Below are positions 1 to 8,600 of a DNA stretch of 64,000 nt, piece after piece. A program made the position numbers and the translations under genes. Source of the DNA: Sinisalibacter lacisalsi (GTDB taxonomy: Bacteria; Pseudomonadota; Alphaproteobacteria; Rhodobacterales; Rhodobacteraceae); the NCBI RefSeq assembly GCF_014640115.1, contig NZ_BMGI01000001.1, positions 1,076,501 to 1,140,500 of the forward strand. The letters run 5' to 3'. The notes under the pieces were generated by a model. It was given only the letters and a program-made list of their open reading frames with translations. It had not been told where the DNA came from and ran no database searches. Position 1 is the first letter of the stretch, and every line of letters begins with the position of its first letter.

Positions 1-339
1 ACCGACCTGGGCATCCGCATGGTCGACCAGAGCGTGATCGAGGCTGCCGACGCCTTCGGCATGACCGACCGGCAGAAGCTGTTCGGCGTTCAGGTGCCGC
101 TGGCGTTGCCCAACATCATGGCCGGCGTCAACCAGACGATCATGATGAGCCTCGCCATGGTGGTGATCGCCTCGCTCGTCTCGGCCCCCGGCCTGGGTGT
201 TCTGGTGCTGCGCGGCATCCGCAATCTCGAACTGGGTGTCGGCCTGGTCGCGGGCCTCGGCATCGTGATCCTGGCAGTGGTTCTCGACCGCGTCACCAAG
301 GCCGCGCTTGCGCGCATCAACTCGACCCATAAAGCGTGA
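1..339 (+). CDS. Glycine betaine/choline-type ABC transporter permease (3' part only)
   Basis: The reading frame is open from the first base of the window and ends at a TGA at 337-339, so only the last 112 codons are present. What is visible is the end of a ProW/OpuAB-type inner-membrane permease. It has the EAA-type cytoplasmic loop (EAADAFGMTD...KLFGVQVPLALPNIM), which contacts the ATPase, followed by two hydrophobic segments (MMSLAMVVIASLVSA and GLVAGLGIVILAVVL). The ATPase gene of the same transporter begins 11 bases downstream, so the two belong to one operon. The substrate is inferred from the family as a quaternary amine such as glycine betaine or choline and cannot be fixed from this fragment. 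Confidence 0.88.
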   Translation, partial: TDLGIRMVDQSVIEAADAFGMTDRQKLFGVQVPLALPNIMAGVNQTIMMSLAMVVIASLVSAPGLGVLVLRGIRNLELGVGLVAGLGIVILAVVLDRVTKAALARINSTHKA

Positions 340-350
340 GGACCAGCCCG

Positions 351-1418
351 ATGGCCAAGAAACGAACGCTTCTGGAGATCAAGCATCTCTACAAGATCTT
401 CGGCCCCGAGCCGGAAGCCGCGCTTGAGCGGGTGCGCGCGGAGGGGCTCGGCAAGAGTGAGCTCATGGAGCAGACAAACCATGTGCTGGCTCTCAACGAC
501 ATCAACACCGAGGTGCGCGAAGGCGAGATCACGGTGATGATGGGCCTTTCGGGGTCGGGCAAGTCGACCCTCATCCGCCATCTCAACCGGCTGATCGAGC
601 CCACGGCTGGCGAGATCCTGCTCGATGGCGAGGACGTTCTCGCCCTGTCGCAGGAACAATTGCGCCGCATGCGCCGCGAGCGCATGTCGATGGTGTTCCA
701 GAACTTTGCGCTGCTGCCGCACCGCACGGTTCTCGATAACGCCGGGATGGCTGCCGCCACGCGCGGCGACAAGCGCGCCGATTACGAAAAGGACGCGCGC
801 AAATGGCTCGACCGTGTCGGGCTGGGCGGCAATGCCGACCAGTACCCGCACGAGCTTTCGGGCGGTATGCAGCAGCGTGTCGGGCTGGCGCGCGCGCTTG
901 CGTCCAACTCGCCGATCATGCTCATGGACGAGGCTTTCTCGGCGCTCGATCCGCTGATCCGAACCGACATGCAGGACCTGTTGCTCGAATTGCAGTCGGA
1001 ATTGCAAAAGACCGTCGTGTTCATCAGCCACGATCTCGACGAGGCGCTGAAACTGGCCGATCACCTGGTGATCCTCAAGGACGGTTTCGTCGTTCAGCAG
1101 GGCGAGCCGCAACACATCCTTCTGGAACCCGAGGACGACTACATCGTCGACTTCGTGTCCGACATCAACCGCGCCCGGGTGCTGCGCGTCCGCTCGGTGA
1201 TGAACGAAAGCGGCGATCCGGTTGCCGAGGGCGCGGTCGAGGTCGACCACGACGACACCCTGGAATCCGTCCTGTCGAAATCCGATGGCGCGATGGAGGC
1301 CCGCTTCGTGGTCACCCGCGATGGCGTCCGGGTCGGCACGCTGGACATGGCCGAGGTGCTGAAAGCGCTGGTGCCGGCCGCGGCTTCGGAGAGCGGGATG
1401 CGCACGCAGGCGACCTGA
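351..1418 (+). CDS. Glycine betaine/choline-type ABC transporter ATP-binding protein (ProV/OpuAA-like)
   Basis: This 355-residue ATPase would power uptake of an osmoprotectant through the permease encoded just upstream. Visible motifs are Walker A GLSGSGKST (residues 65-73), the ABC signature LSGGMQQ (169-175) and Walker B IMLMDEAF (189-196). The N-terminal extension with EAALERVRAEGLGKSE is typical of ProV-like proteins, where it precedes the nucleotide-binding fold. The C-terminus (about 270-345) looks like a shortened CBS-type region and not a full CBS pair. The ATG at 351 is chosen over a GTG at 336, which overlaps the permease stop. The sequence shows no promoter between the two genes. 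Confidence 0.92.
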   Translation: MAKKRTLLEIKHLYKIFGPEPEAALERVRAEGLGKSELMEQTNHVLALNDINTEVREGEITVMMGLSGSGKSTLIRHLNRLIEPTAGEILLDGEDVLALSQEQLRRMRRERMSMVFQNFALLPHRTVLDNAGMAAATRGDKRADYEKDARKWLDRVGLGGNADQYPHELSGGMQQRVGLARALASNSPIMLMDEAFSALDPLIRTDMQDLLLELQSELQKTVVFISHDLDEALKLADHLVILKDGFVVQQGEPQHILLEPEDDYIVDFVSDINRARVLRVRSVMNESGDPVAEGAVEVDHDDTLESVLSKSDGAMEARFVVTRDGVRVGTLDMAEVLKALVPAAASESGMRTQAT

Positions 1419-1493
1419 CGCCGCCGCGGGGTCTCGCCCAGGCGGACCAAGGATTCCGGGTGCACGACGCCGGCAGGCGGGTTATTCACCCTC

Positions 1494-1841
1494 ATGCCCC
1501 ATGTCGTGATCGAATATTCCGAATCCCACCTTGGCGAGCCCGAGATCCGCACCCTGATGCAGGCGGCCTTCGAGGTTTGCGCCGGATCGGGCGTCATGCA
1601 GGCCGACGATGTGAAGGTTCGCGCCCTGCCTTTGAAATACGTCCTGTTGCAGGGGGGCGCCACGAGCTTCGTGCACATCACCTTGTCGCTGCTGGCCGGC
1701 CGCACCCCGCAACAGAAGGAAGCCCTCGCCATCGCGCTGCGGGAAAGGCTTGGCGGCGATTTTCCCGATATCGACGCGCTCAGCATCGACGTGCGCGACA
1801 TGGACCCGGTCGCCTACAAGAAACGGTTGCGCGGGGCTTGA
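1494..1841 (+). CDS. 5-carboxymethyl-2-hydroxymuconate delta-isomerase-like protein (CHMI family)
   Basis: A 115-residue protein of the CHMI branch of the tautomerase superfamily. CHMI isomerises 5-carboxymethyl-2-hydroxymuconate in homoprotocatechuate degradation, using an N-terminal proline as catalytic base. Here Pro2 follows the initiator Met (MPHVVIEYS), and the family pattern is kept in the middle (HITLSLLAGRT...K) and at the end (VRDMDPVAYKKR). The length matches the family. It stands alone, 75 bases after the betaine ABC operon, with no other aromatic-degradation gene in the window, so its pathway role here is uncertain. The assignment to the family is firm; the substrate is not. Confidence 0.85.
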   Translation: MPHVVIEYSESHLGEPEIRTLMQAAFEVCAGSGVMQADDVKVRALPLKYVLLQGGATSFVHITLSLLAGRTPQQKEALAIALRERLGGDFPDIDALSIDVRDMDPVAYKKRLRGA

Positions 1842-1850
1842 GCTTGAACC

Positions 1851-1879
1851 CCTGCGCCCCGGGTCGGCCGGGGCGCAGG
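1851..1879. terminator. Inverted repeat between convergent genes, terminator-like
   Basis: A perfect 10-bp stem (cctgcgcccc at 1851-1860 paired with ggggcgcagg at 1870-1879) with a 9-base loop lies between the stop of the CHMI-like gene (+) and the stop of the Crp/Fnr gene (-). There is no good T tract on either side, so it may act as a weak bidirectional terminator or a 3'-end stabiliser. Confidence 0.5.
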
Positions 1880-1891
1880 CGGCTCGACGGG

Positions 1892-2590
1892 CTAGAGCAG
1901 GAAGTCGTCGATCAGCGGCGTGGGCTTGGCCAATCCCTCGAGGTCGGCCCGGTCGGTGATGCTGATGCGATTGCCATCGACCAGCACGCCGTAGGGCTTC
2001 AGGGCCTTGAGCGCCCGGCTGAGGTTTTCCGGCGTCATGCCGAGCAGCGAGGCGAGGCGGCGCTTCTCGTAGGGCAGGGTGAAATCCTCGGCCCCGTGCG
2101 CGCGATCCTGCTGGCGCAGGAGGTAATTGGCCAGCCGTTCCAGCGAGCTGCGCAGCTTGAGATCTTTCTGTGCCTTCACAACCGAACGGTAAGCCAGGGC
2201 GAGTTCGGCCACGATGGCGCGGGCAAAATCGCCGTCGATATCGAAGATCGCACGCACATCCTGACTGGGAATGAGGGCGATACGGCTCTTTTCGAGCGTC
2301 CGTGCCGACATCAGGTAGGGCGCATCGCGGATCGTCGCCGCGAGAATGAAGGTCGACACCGGCCGCAACGTCGCCATCGAGGTTTCGTGCCCGTTCCAGC
2401 GCGCGAAAAGATCGACCTTGCCCGAAAGCACCACGTGCAGGAAATCGCTCGGATCACCCTCCGAGATCAATTCGATCTGCGGCGGAAAGTTCTGCACATA
2501 GGCGGCCCGCATCAGGGCCGAGAAGTTCTCTTCGGACATCTCCGAGAACAAGTGCAGTCCGCGCACTTCCTCGAAAAATGAATCAGGCAT
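1892..2590 (-). CDS. Crp/Fnr-family transcriptional regulator, probable nitrate/nitric-oxide respiration regulator
   Basis: A 232-residue regulator with an N-terminal cyclic-nucleotide-like beta-barrel (about 15-125), a long dimer helix and a C-terminal winged helix. The recognition region reads RRLASLLGMTPENLSRALKAL (about 177-197), with the E..(S/N)..R arrangement that recognises TTGAT half-sites. The Cys cluster that binds the [4Fe-4S] centre in true FNR is absent, so this fits the DNR/NnrR/NarR-type branches that sense nitrogen oxides or nitrate. It is divergent from narK1, and the intergenic region holds an FNR-type box, so control of the nar operon and possibly of itself is likely. Which signal it senses cannot be read from the sequence. 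Confidence 0.85.
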   Translation of the reverse strand: MPDSFFEEVRGLHLFSEMSEENFSALMRAAYVQNFPPQIELISEGDPSDFLHVVLSGKVDLFARWNGHETSMATLRPVSTFILAATIRDAPYLMSARTLEKSRIALIPSQDVRAIFDIDGDFARAIVAELALAYRSVVKAQKDLKLRSSLERLANYLLRQQDRAHGAEDFTLPYEKRRLASLLGMTPENLSRALKALKPYGVLVDGNRISITDRADLEGLAKPTPLIDDFLL

Positions 2591-2636
2591 CGCGTCATCC
2601 GATCTTTTTGCGGGCCATCGGAGCCTTCGATGCTAA

Positions 2637-2650
2637 TTGATTTTTGTCAG
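2637..2650. promoter_or_regulatory. Possible degenerate Crp/Fnr site upstream of the regulator gene
   Basis: The sequence TTGAT-TTTT-GTCAG keeps one full half-site and three of five bases of the second. Its centre is about 53 bases upstream of the regulator's start on the minus strand, a position compatible with autoregulation. This is a weak match. Confidence 0.3.
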
Positions 2651-2751
2651 GCAGGCCATTGATCTATTTTCTTCTGGTGATTGATCAAGCCTTCCACCAG
2701 CCATGACAAGTTTTGCTAAGTCATTTATTTACAAAGATTTTTGATCCGTTT

Positions 2752-2765
2752 CTGATCTAGATCAA
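2752..2765 (+). promoter_or_regulatory. FNR/NarR-type operator in the nar promoter
   Basis: The bases CTGAT-CTAG-ATCAA match the FNR-family consensus TTGAT-N4-ATCAA with one mismatch. The centre (2758.5) lies about 91 bases upstream of the chosen narK1 start. If it is a class II site centred near -41.5, transcription would start near 2800. It is the best such box in the divergent intergenic region and is the likely activator site for narK1-narK2-narGHJI under low oxygen. Confidence 0.7.
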
Positions 2766-2849
2766 ACGCGTTTTCACGGTTGCCGGTCACGTCTCTGCAC
2801 AAGCCCGTTAGCGGGCAGGACAAACCGCAGAGGTATGGAGGGGCGGCTC

Positions 2850-4184
2850 ATGCACATACTCGAAGGCGTATCTCGCACGGATCAGTACCGCGCCCTGGGG
2901 CTGAGCACATTCGCGTTCACCGTGTGTTTTGCCGTCTGGACCATCTTCTCGATCATCGGTGTGCAGATCAAACAGGATCTCGGCCTCTCCGATACCCAGT
3001 TCGGCCTGCTCGTGGCCACGCCGATCCTCACCGGGTCGATCAGCCGGATCTTTTTGGGGATCTGGACCGAGCAGGTCGGCGGCCGCGCGCTTTTCCCGAT
3101 ACAGATGCTCGTCACCTCGGTGGCGGTCTGGCTGCTCACCTGGGTGACGACCTACGAGATGTTCCTTGTCGCCGCGCTCGGGCTCGGGCTTGCGGGCGGG
3201 TCATTCATCATCGGCGTGGCCTATACCTCCCGCTGGTTCGAGAAGGAGCGCCAGGGCACCGCGCTGGGCATCTTCGGCATGGGCAACGTCGGCGCGGCGG
3301 TCACCAACTTCGGCGCGCCCTTCCTCGTGGTCGCGCTCGGCTGGGAGGGCACGGCGCGGGTCTATGCGGTGGTGCTGGCGATCACCGCCGTGCTTTTCTA
3401 CGTCCTGTCGAAAACGGACCCGGCACACGCGGCGCGCAAACTCTCGGGTGCGGGCCCGGTCTCGACCGGTCAGCAACTGGAGCCGCTCAGGAAACTCCAG
3501 GTCTGGCGGTTCGCAACATATTACTTCTTCGTCTTCGGCGGTTTCGTCGCGCTCGCCTCGTTCCTGCCGCGGTATTACACCGGCGCCTACGGCCTCGAAC
3601 TCACGACGGCCGGCGTCTTCGCCGGGCTCTATTCCATGCCCGGTTCGATCTTCCGCGCGCTTGGCGGCTGGATGTCGGACAAGTGGGGCGCGCGCTTCGT
3701 GATGTATCTCACCTTCATCGTCTCGCTCGTGGTGTTGTTCATCCTGAGCTACCCGCAAACCAGCTACACCGTGCAGGGAATCGAAACGCCGATCGAGTTC
3801 AATTTCGGGTTGACCGTGGGCATGTTCGTCGGCCTCACAGTGGTGCTCGGCTTCGTGATGAGCCTCGGCAAGGCGGCGGTCTACAAGCACATCCCGGTCT
3901 ACTACCCCAACCACGTGGGTTCGGTCGGCGGCCTCGTGGGCATGATCGGCGGGCTCGGCGGTTTCGTTCTGCCGATCGTGTTCGGAATGCTGCTCGACGT
4001 CACCGGCGTCTGGACCGCACCTTTCATGCTGCTTTTCGTGGTCGTGCTGGTGATGACGATCTGGATGCATGTCGCGATCCGCCGGATGGAGCGGCGCAAG
4101 CACCCGCAGCTCGCCGGCGAACGCGACCTCTCCGACCTTCCCGACGAACCCTACGGAACCGCGCCCGCGCACCGGGCCGACTGA
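2850..4184 (+). CDS. narK: NarK1-type nitrate transporter (major facilitator superfamily)
   Basis: A 444-residue inner-membrane transporter with about 12 hydrophobic segments. The nitrate/nitrite-porter signatures are present: an R in the first half (GSISRIFLGIW), a glycine-rich segment (ALGLGLAGGSFIIGV) and in the second half GSIFRALGGWMSDKWGAR and a GGLVGMIGGLGGF stretch. NarK1-type proteins are thought to import nitrate with protons to start nitrate respiration. The ATG at 2850 is preferred over the in-frame ATG at 2835 because GGAGGGG at 2837-2843 is an ideal ribosome site for 2850. It is the first gene of the nar operon and lies 64 bases before the second narK. Confidence 0.92.
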   Translation: MHILEGVSRTDQYRALGLSTFAFTVCFAVWTIFSIIGVQIKQDLGLSDTQFGLLVATPILTGSISRIFLGIWTEQVGGRALFPIQMLVTSVAVWLLTWVTTYEMFLVAALGLGLAGGSFIIGVAYTSRWFEKERQGTALGIFGMGNVGAAVTNFGAPFLVVALGWEGTARVYAVVLAITAVLFYVLSKTDPAHAARKLSGAGPVSTGQQLEPLRKLQVWRFATYYFFVFGGFVALASFLPRYYTGAYGLELTTAGVFAGLYSMPGSIFRALGGWMSDKWGARFVMYLTFIVSLVVLFILSYPQTSYTVQGIETPIEFNFGLTVGMFVGLTVVLGFVMSLGKAAVYKHIPVYYPNHVGSVGGLVGMIGGLGGFVLPIVFGMLLDVTGVWTAPFMLLFVVVLVMTIWMHVAIRRMERRKHPQLAGERDLSDLPDEPYGTAPAHRAD

Positions 4185-4248
4185 CACGACACCCGGCGCG
4201 GTCCGCGCGGCCACGCCCCGAGAAAACGCAAAGAAGGACAGCCGCACA

Positions 4249-5658
4249 ATGGTTTCCGAAACCACAAACAAGGGTCACCTGCTGACCGACTGGCGCCCCG
4301 AAGACGCCGAATTCTGGAAAACCTCCGGTCGGCGCGTCGCGCGGCGGAATCTCTGGATCTCGATCCCGGCCCTGCTGCTGGCCTTCTCGGTCTGGATGGT
4401 GTGGTCGGTGGTCGTCGCCAAGCTGCCTGCGATCGGTTTTGATTTCACCACTGACCAGCTGTTCTGGCTCGCCGCGCTTCCGGGCCTGTCGGGCGCGACG
4501 CTGCGCATCTTTTACAGCTTCATGGTGCCGATCTTCGGCGGGCGGCTCTGGACTACGCTGTCTACCGCCTCGTTGCTCCTGCCCGCGATCGGCATCGGCC
4601 TGGCGGTGCAGAACCCCGAGGCGCCCTATTCGCTGTTCGTGATCCTCGCGATCCTTTGCGGCTTCGGCGGCGGCAACTTCGCCTCGTCGATGGCCAACAT
4701 CGCATATTTCTTCCCGCGCTCGCAAAAAGGCAACGCGCTCGCCCTCAACGCGGGGCTGGGCAACCTCGGCGTGTCGGTGATGCAGTTCCTCGTGCCGGTG
4801 GTGATCACCGTGGGCGTGTTCGGCGCGATCGGTGGCGAGCCTCAGGAGATGTCGGACGGCGGCCTGATGTGGCTTCAGAATGCCGGCTTCGTCTGGGTGC
4901 CCTTCCTCCTTGTCGCCACCGCCGCGGCATGGTTCGGGATGCACGATATCGCCGATGCCAAGGCCTCGTTGTCGGACCAGCTCCAGATCCTCAAGCGCAA
5001 GCAGAACTGGATCATGTCGGTGCTCTACACCGGCACCTTCGGCAGCTTCATCGGCTATTCGGCGGGTTTCCCGCTCCTGATGAGCACGCAGTTTCCCGAG
5101 CTCGACATGCTGCACCTTGCCTTTCTCGGACCGCTCGTGGGCGCTTTGAGCCGCGCGGGAACGGGCTGGGTCTCCGACAAGTTCGGGGGCGGTCGGGTGA
5201 CCTTGTGGACCTTCGCCGCGATGATCCTGGCGGTCTGGGGTGTGCTCCAGTTCCTGCCGCTGGGCGGGGGCGAGGGCAATTTCTGGGGCTTCTTCGGTTG
5301 TTTCATGGCGCTTTTCTTCCTCACCGGCGTGGGCAATGCCTCCACCTTCCAGATGATCCCGGTGATCATGCGGCGCGAGATCGGCCGGCTCTACCCCGGC
5401 AAGGACGAAGCCGCGACGCGCAGGCAGTCGGATCGTGAATCGGCGGCGATCATCGCCTTCACCTCCGCGATCGCGGCCTACGGCGCCTTCTTCATCCCCA
5501 AGGCCTACGGCACCTCGATTGTCCTGACCGGCGGCCCGGCCGCGGCGCTGTGGGGCTTCCTGATCTTCTACGTCGTGTGCCTCGTGCTCACCTGGGCGGT
5601 CTACACCCGCCAGGGCGGCCTTCTTCACGATATCGAACACAACCGCGACGCGGCCTGA
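4249..5658 (+). CDS. narK: NarK2-type nitrate/nitrite transporter (major facilitator superfamily)
   Basis: A 469-residue second NarK-family transporter. It carries the family arginines in LSGATLRIFYSF and SRAGTGWVSDKFGGGRVT and the glycine signatures LCGFGGGNFASSMANI and TGVGNASTFQMIP, which line the nitrate/nitrite path. NarK2-type members are associated with nitrate/nitrite exchange, so this one may export the nitrite made by NarG while the first imports nitrate. In Paracoccus the two types occur fused as one polypeptide; here they are separate tandem genes. The start at 4249 is preceded by AAGGA at 4234-4238. narG begins 25 bases after its stop. Confidence 0.92.
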   Translation: MVSETTNKGHLLTDWRPEDAEFWKTSGRRVARRNLWISIPALLLAFSVWMVWSVVVAKLPAIGFDFTTDQLFWLAALPGLSGATLRIFYSFMVPIFGGRLWTTLSTASLLLPAIGIGLAVQNPEAPYSLFVILAILCGFGGGNFASSMANIAYFFPRSQKGNALALNAGLGNLGVSVMQFLVPVVITVGVFGAIGGEPQEMSDGGLMWLQNAGFVWVPFLLVATAAAWFGMHDIADAKASLSDQLQILKRKQNWIMSVLYTGTFGSFIGYSAGFPLLMSTQFPELDMLHLAFLGPLVGALSRAGTGWVSDKFGGGRVTLWTFAAMILAVWGVLQFLPLGGGEGNFWGFFGCFMALFFLTGVGNASTFQMIPVIMRREIGRLYPGKDEAATRRQSDRESAAIIAFTSAIAAYGAFFIPKAYGTSIVLTGGPAAALWGFLIFYVVCLVLTWAVYTRQGGLLHDIEHNRDAA

Positions 5659-5683
5659 TCCTGAACCGAAAGGACGGAAAACC

Positions 5684-8600
5684 ATGAGCCATCTGCTCGA
5701 CAGACTGAACTTCTTCCAGTCCAAGGAACTGGAGCAATTCTCCGACGGCCACGGGCAGGTGACCCGCGAGAGCCGGGCCTGGGAAGACACCTACAGAAAC
5801 CGCTGGCGCCACGACAAGATCGTGCGCTCGACCCACGGGGTGAACTGCACCGGATCGTGCTCGTGGAAGATCTACGTCAAATCCGGCATCGTCACCTGGG
5901 AAACCCAGCAGACCGACTACCCGCGCACGCGGCCTGACCTGCCCAACCACGAGCCGCGGGGCTGCGCGCGAGGCGCCTCCTACAGCTGGTATCTCTACAG
6001 CGCCAACCGGGTGAAGAACCCGCTGGTGCGCGGCCGGCTGATGAAGGTCTGGCGCGAGCTGCGCCGGACCAAGAGCCCGATCGAGGCCTGGACCGAGATC
6101 CAGACCGATCCCGTCCTGCGCGCCTCCTACGCCGAAACCCGTGGCAAGGGCGGCTTCGTGCGCGCAAGCTGGGACGAGGCGGTCGAGATCGTGGCCGCGG
6201 CCAACCTCTACACCGCCAGGAAATGGGGGCCCGACCGGGTGTTCGGCTTCTCGCCGATCCCGGCGATGTCGATGGTCTCCTACGCCGCGGGCACGCGCTA
6301 CCTCAGCCTGCTTGGCGGCACCTGCATGTCGTTCTACGACTGGTACTGCGATCTGCCGCCCGCCTCGCCGATGACATGGGGCGAGCAGACCGACGTGCCG
6401 GAATCCGCCGACTGGTACAACGCGGGCTACCTGCTGCTGTGGGGCTCGAACGTGCCGCAAACCCGCACGCCGGATGCGCATTTCTACACCGAGGCGCGCT
6501 ACAAGGGCACCAAGTCGGCGGTGATCAGCCCCGATTATTCGGAAGCCGCCAAGTTCGGCGATGTCTGGCTCAATCCCAAGCAGGGCACCGACGCCGCGCT
6601 CGCCATGGCCTTCGGTCACGTTATCCTGCGCGAGTTCCACCTCGACCGGCAGGCGGAGTATTTCGAGGACTACACCCGCAAGTATTCCGACTTCCCGATG
6701 CTGGTGAAGCTCGAGGAAAAGGACGGCCGCTTCATCCCCGGCCGCTTCCTGCGCGCCGACGACCTCGATGGCCGCCTCGGCGAGGAGAACAACCCCGAAT
6801 GGAAGACCGTGGCGCTCGACGAAGCCACCGGCAAGCTCGTCGCGCCCAACGGGTCGGTTGGCTATCGCTGGGGCGAGGGCGGCAAGTGGAACCTCGAGGA
6901 GAAGGCCCAGGGGGACGATGCCCGGCTTCGGCTGTCGCTGATCCTCGACAACGACCACGACGATGTGCTGGGCGTCGATTTCCCCTATTTCGGCGCCGAA
7001 GCCACCGAAGCCTTCTCGACCGGCGACGCCCGCCCCAACGTGCTGACCAAGCAGGTGCCGGTGAAGCGGATCAAGACCGCCGACGGCGAGGTGGCCGTGG
7101 CCACGGTGTTCGACCTGTTCTGCGCCAACTACGGCCTCGATCGTGGCCTTGGCGGCGAATGGGTTGCCAACGACTATGCCGAAGACGTGCCGGGCACACC
7201 CGGCTGGGCCGAGAAGATCACCGGCGTGCCCGCGGCCAGGATCACCCATGTCGCGCGTGAATTCGCCCTGAACGCCGAAAAGACGCGGGGCCGCTCGATG
7301 GTGATCCTCGGGGCCGGGCTCAACCACTGGTACCACATGGACATGACCTACCGCGGCATCATCAACATGCTGGTGATGTGCGGCGCGGTGGGCCAGTCCG
7401 GCGGCGGCTGGGCGCATTACGTCGGGCAGGAAAAGCTGCGCCCGCAAACCGGCTGGCTGCCGCTGGCCTTCGCGCTCGACTGGGGCCGCCCGCCGCGTCA
7501 GATGAACTCCACCTCGGCGTGGTATGCCCACACCGACCAGTGGCGCTACGAAACCCTCACCGCGGGCGAGATCCTGTCGCCGACCGCGCCGGAGGGCGAC
7601 TGGGACGCCAGCATGATCGACTACAACATCCGTGCCGAGCGGATGGGCTGGCTGCCTTCGGCGCCGCAGCTCAAGCAAAACCCGCTCGAAGTGGCGAAGG
7701 CGGCCAAGCTCGCGGGCCAGGACGTGGCGGACTACGTCGCCGAAAAGCTCAAGGCGGGCGAGCTGGAGATGGCCTGCGAAGATCCCGACGCACCGGAGAA
7801 CTGGCCGCGCAACCTCTTTGTCTGGCGCTCGAACCTGCTCGGCTCGTCGGGCAAGGGGCACGAGTATTTCCTGCGCCACCTGCTCGGCACCGACAACGGC
7901 GTGATGGGCAAGGATCTTGGCGAGGAAGGCGGTGCCAAGCCCAGGGAAGCGAAGTGGCACGACGAGGCGCCGCGCGGCAAGCTCGACCTGCTCGTCACCA
8001 TCGACTTCCGGATGAGCACCACGGCGGTTTACTCCGATGTCGTTCTGCCCACCGCCAGCTGGTATGAGAAGAACGATCTCAACACCTCGGACATGCACCC
8101 GTTCATCCACCCGCTGCAGGCGGCGGTCGATCCGGCCTACGAGTCGAAGTCGGACTGGGAGATCTTCAAGGCCATCGCCAACAAGGTGCAGGAGATCGCC
8201 CCCGAGATCCTCGGCCGGGAGACCGACGTGGTCGCCTTGCCGATCCTGCACGATACCCCGGCCGAGATCGCCCAGGACCAGGTGAAGGACTGGAAGAAGG
8301 GCGAATGCGACCTGATCCCGGGCAAGACGGCACCCAATTACATCGCCGTCGAACGCGATTACACCGCCATCGGCGATCGCTTCATGGCGCTCGGCCCGCT
8401 GATGGAGAAGGTCGGCAACGGCGGCAAGGGCATCTCGTGGAACACCGAGGACGAGGTGAAGAACCTGCGCGACCTCAACGGTGTCTGGGAAGACGGCGCG
8501 GCCAAGGGCAGCGCCCGGATCGTGAGTGACATCGACGCCACCGAGGTGGTGCTGATGCTTGCGCCCGAGACCAACGGCGAGGTTGCGGTGAAATCGTGGC

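Noticed and set aside
2681-2688. TTGATCAA palindrome upstream of narK1 as a second FNR box
   Set aside because: The two half-sites touch with no 4-base spacer, so it does not fit the FNR-family operator.
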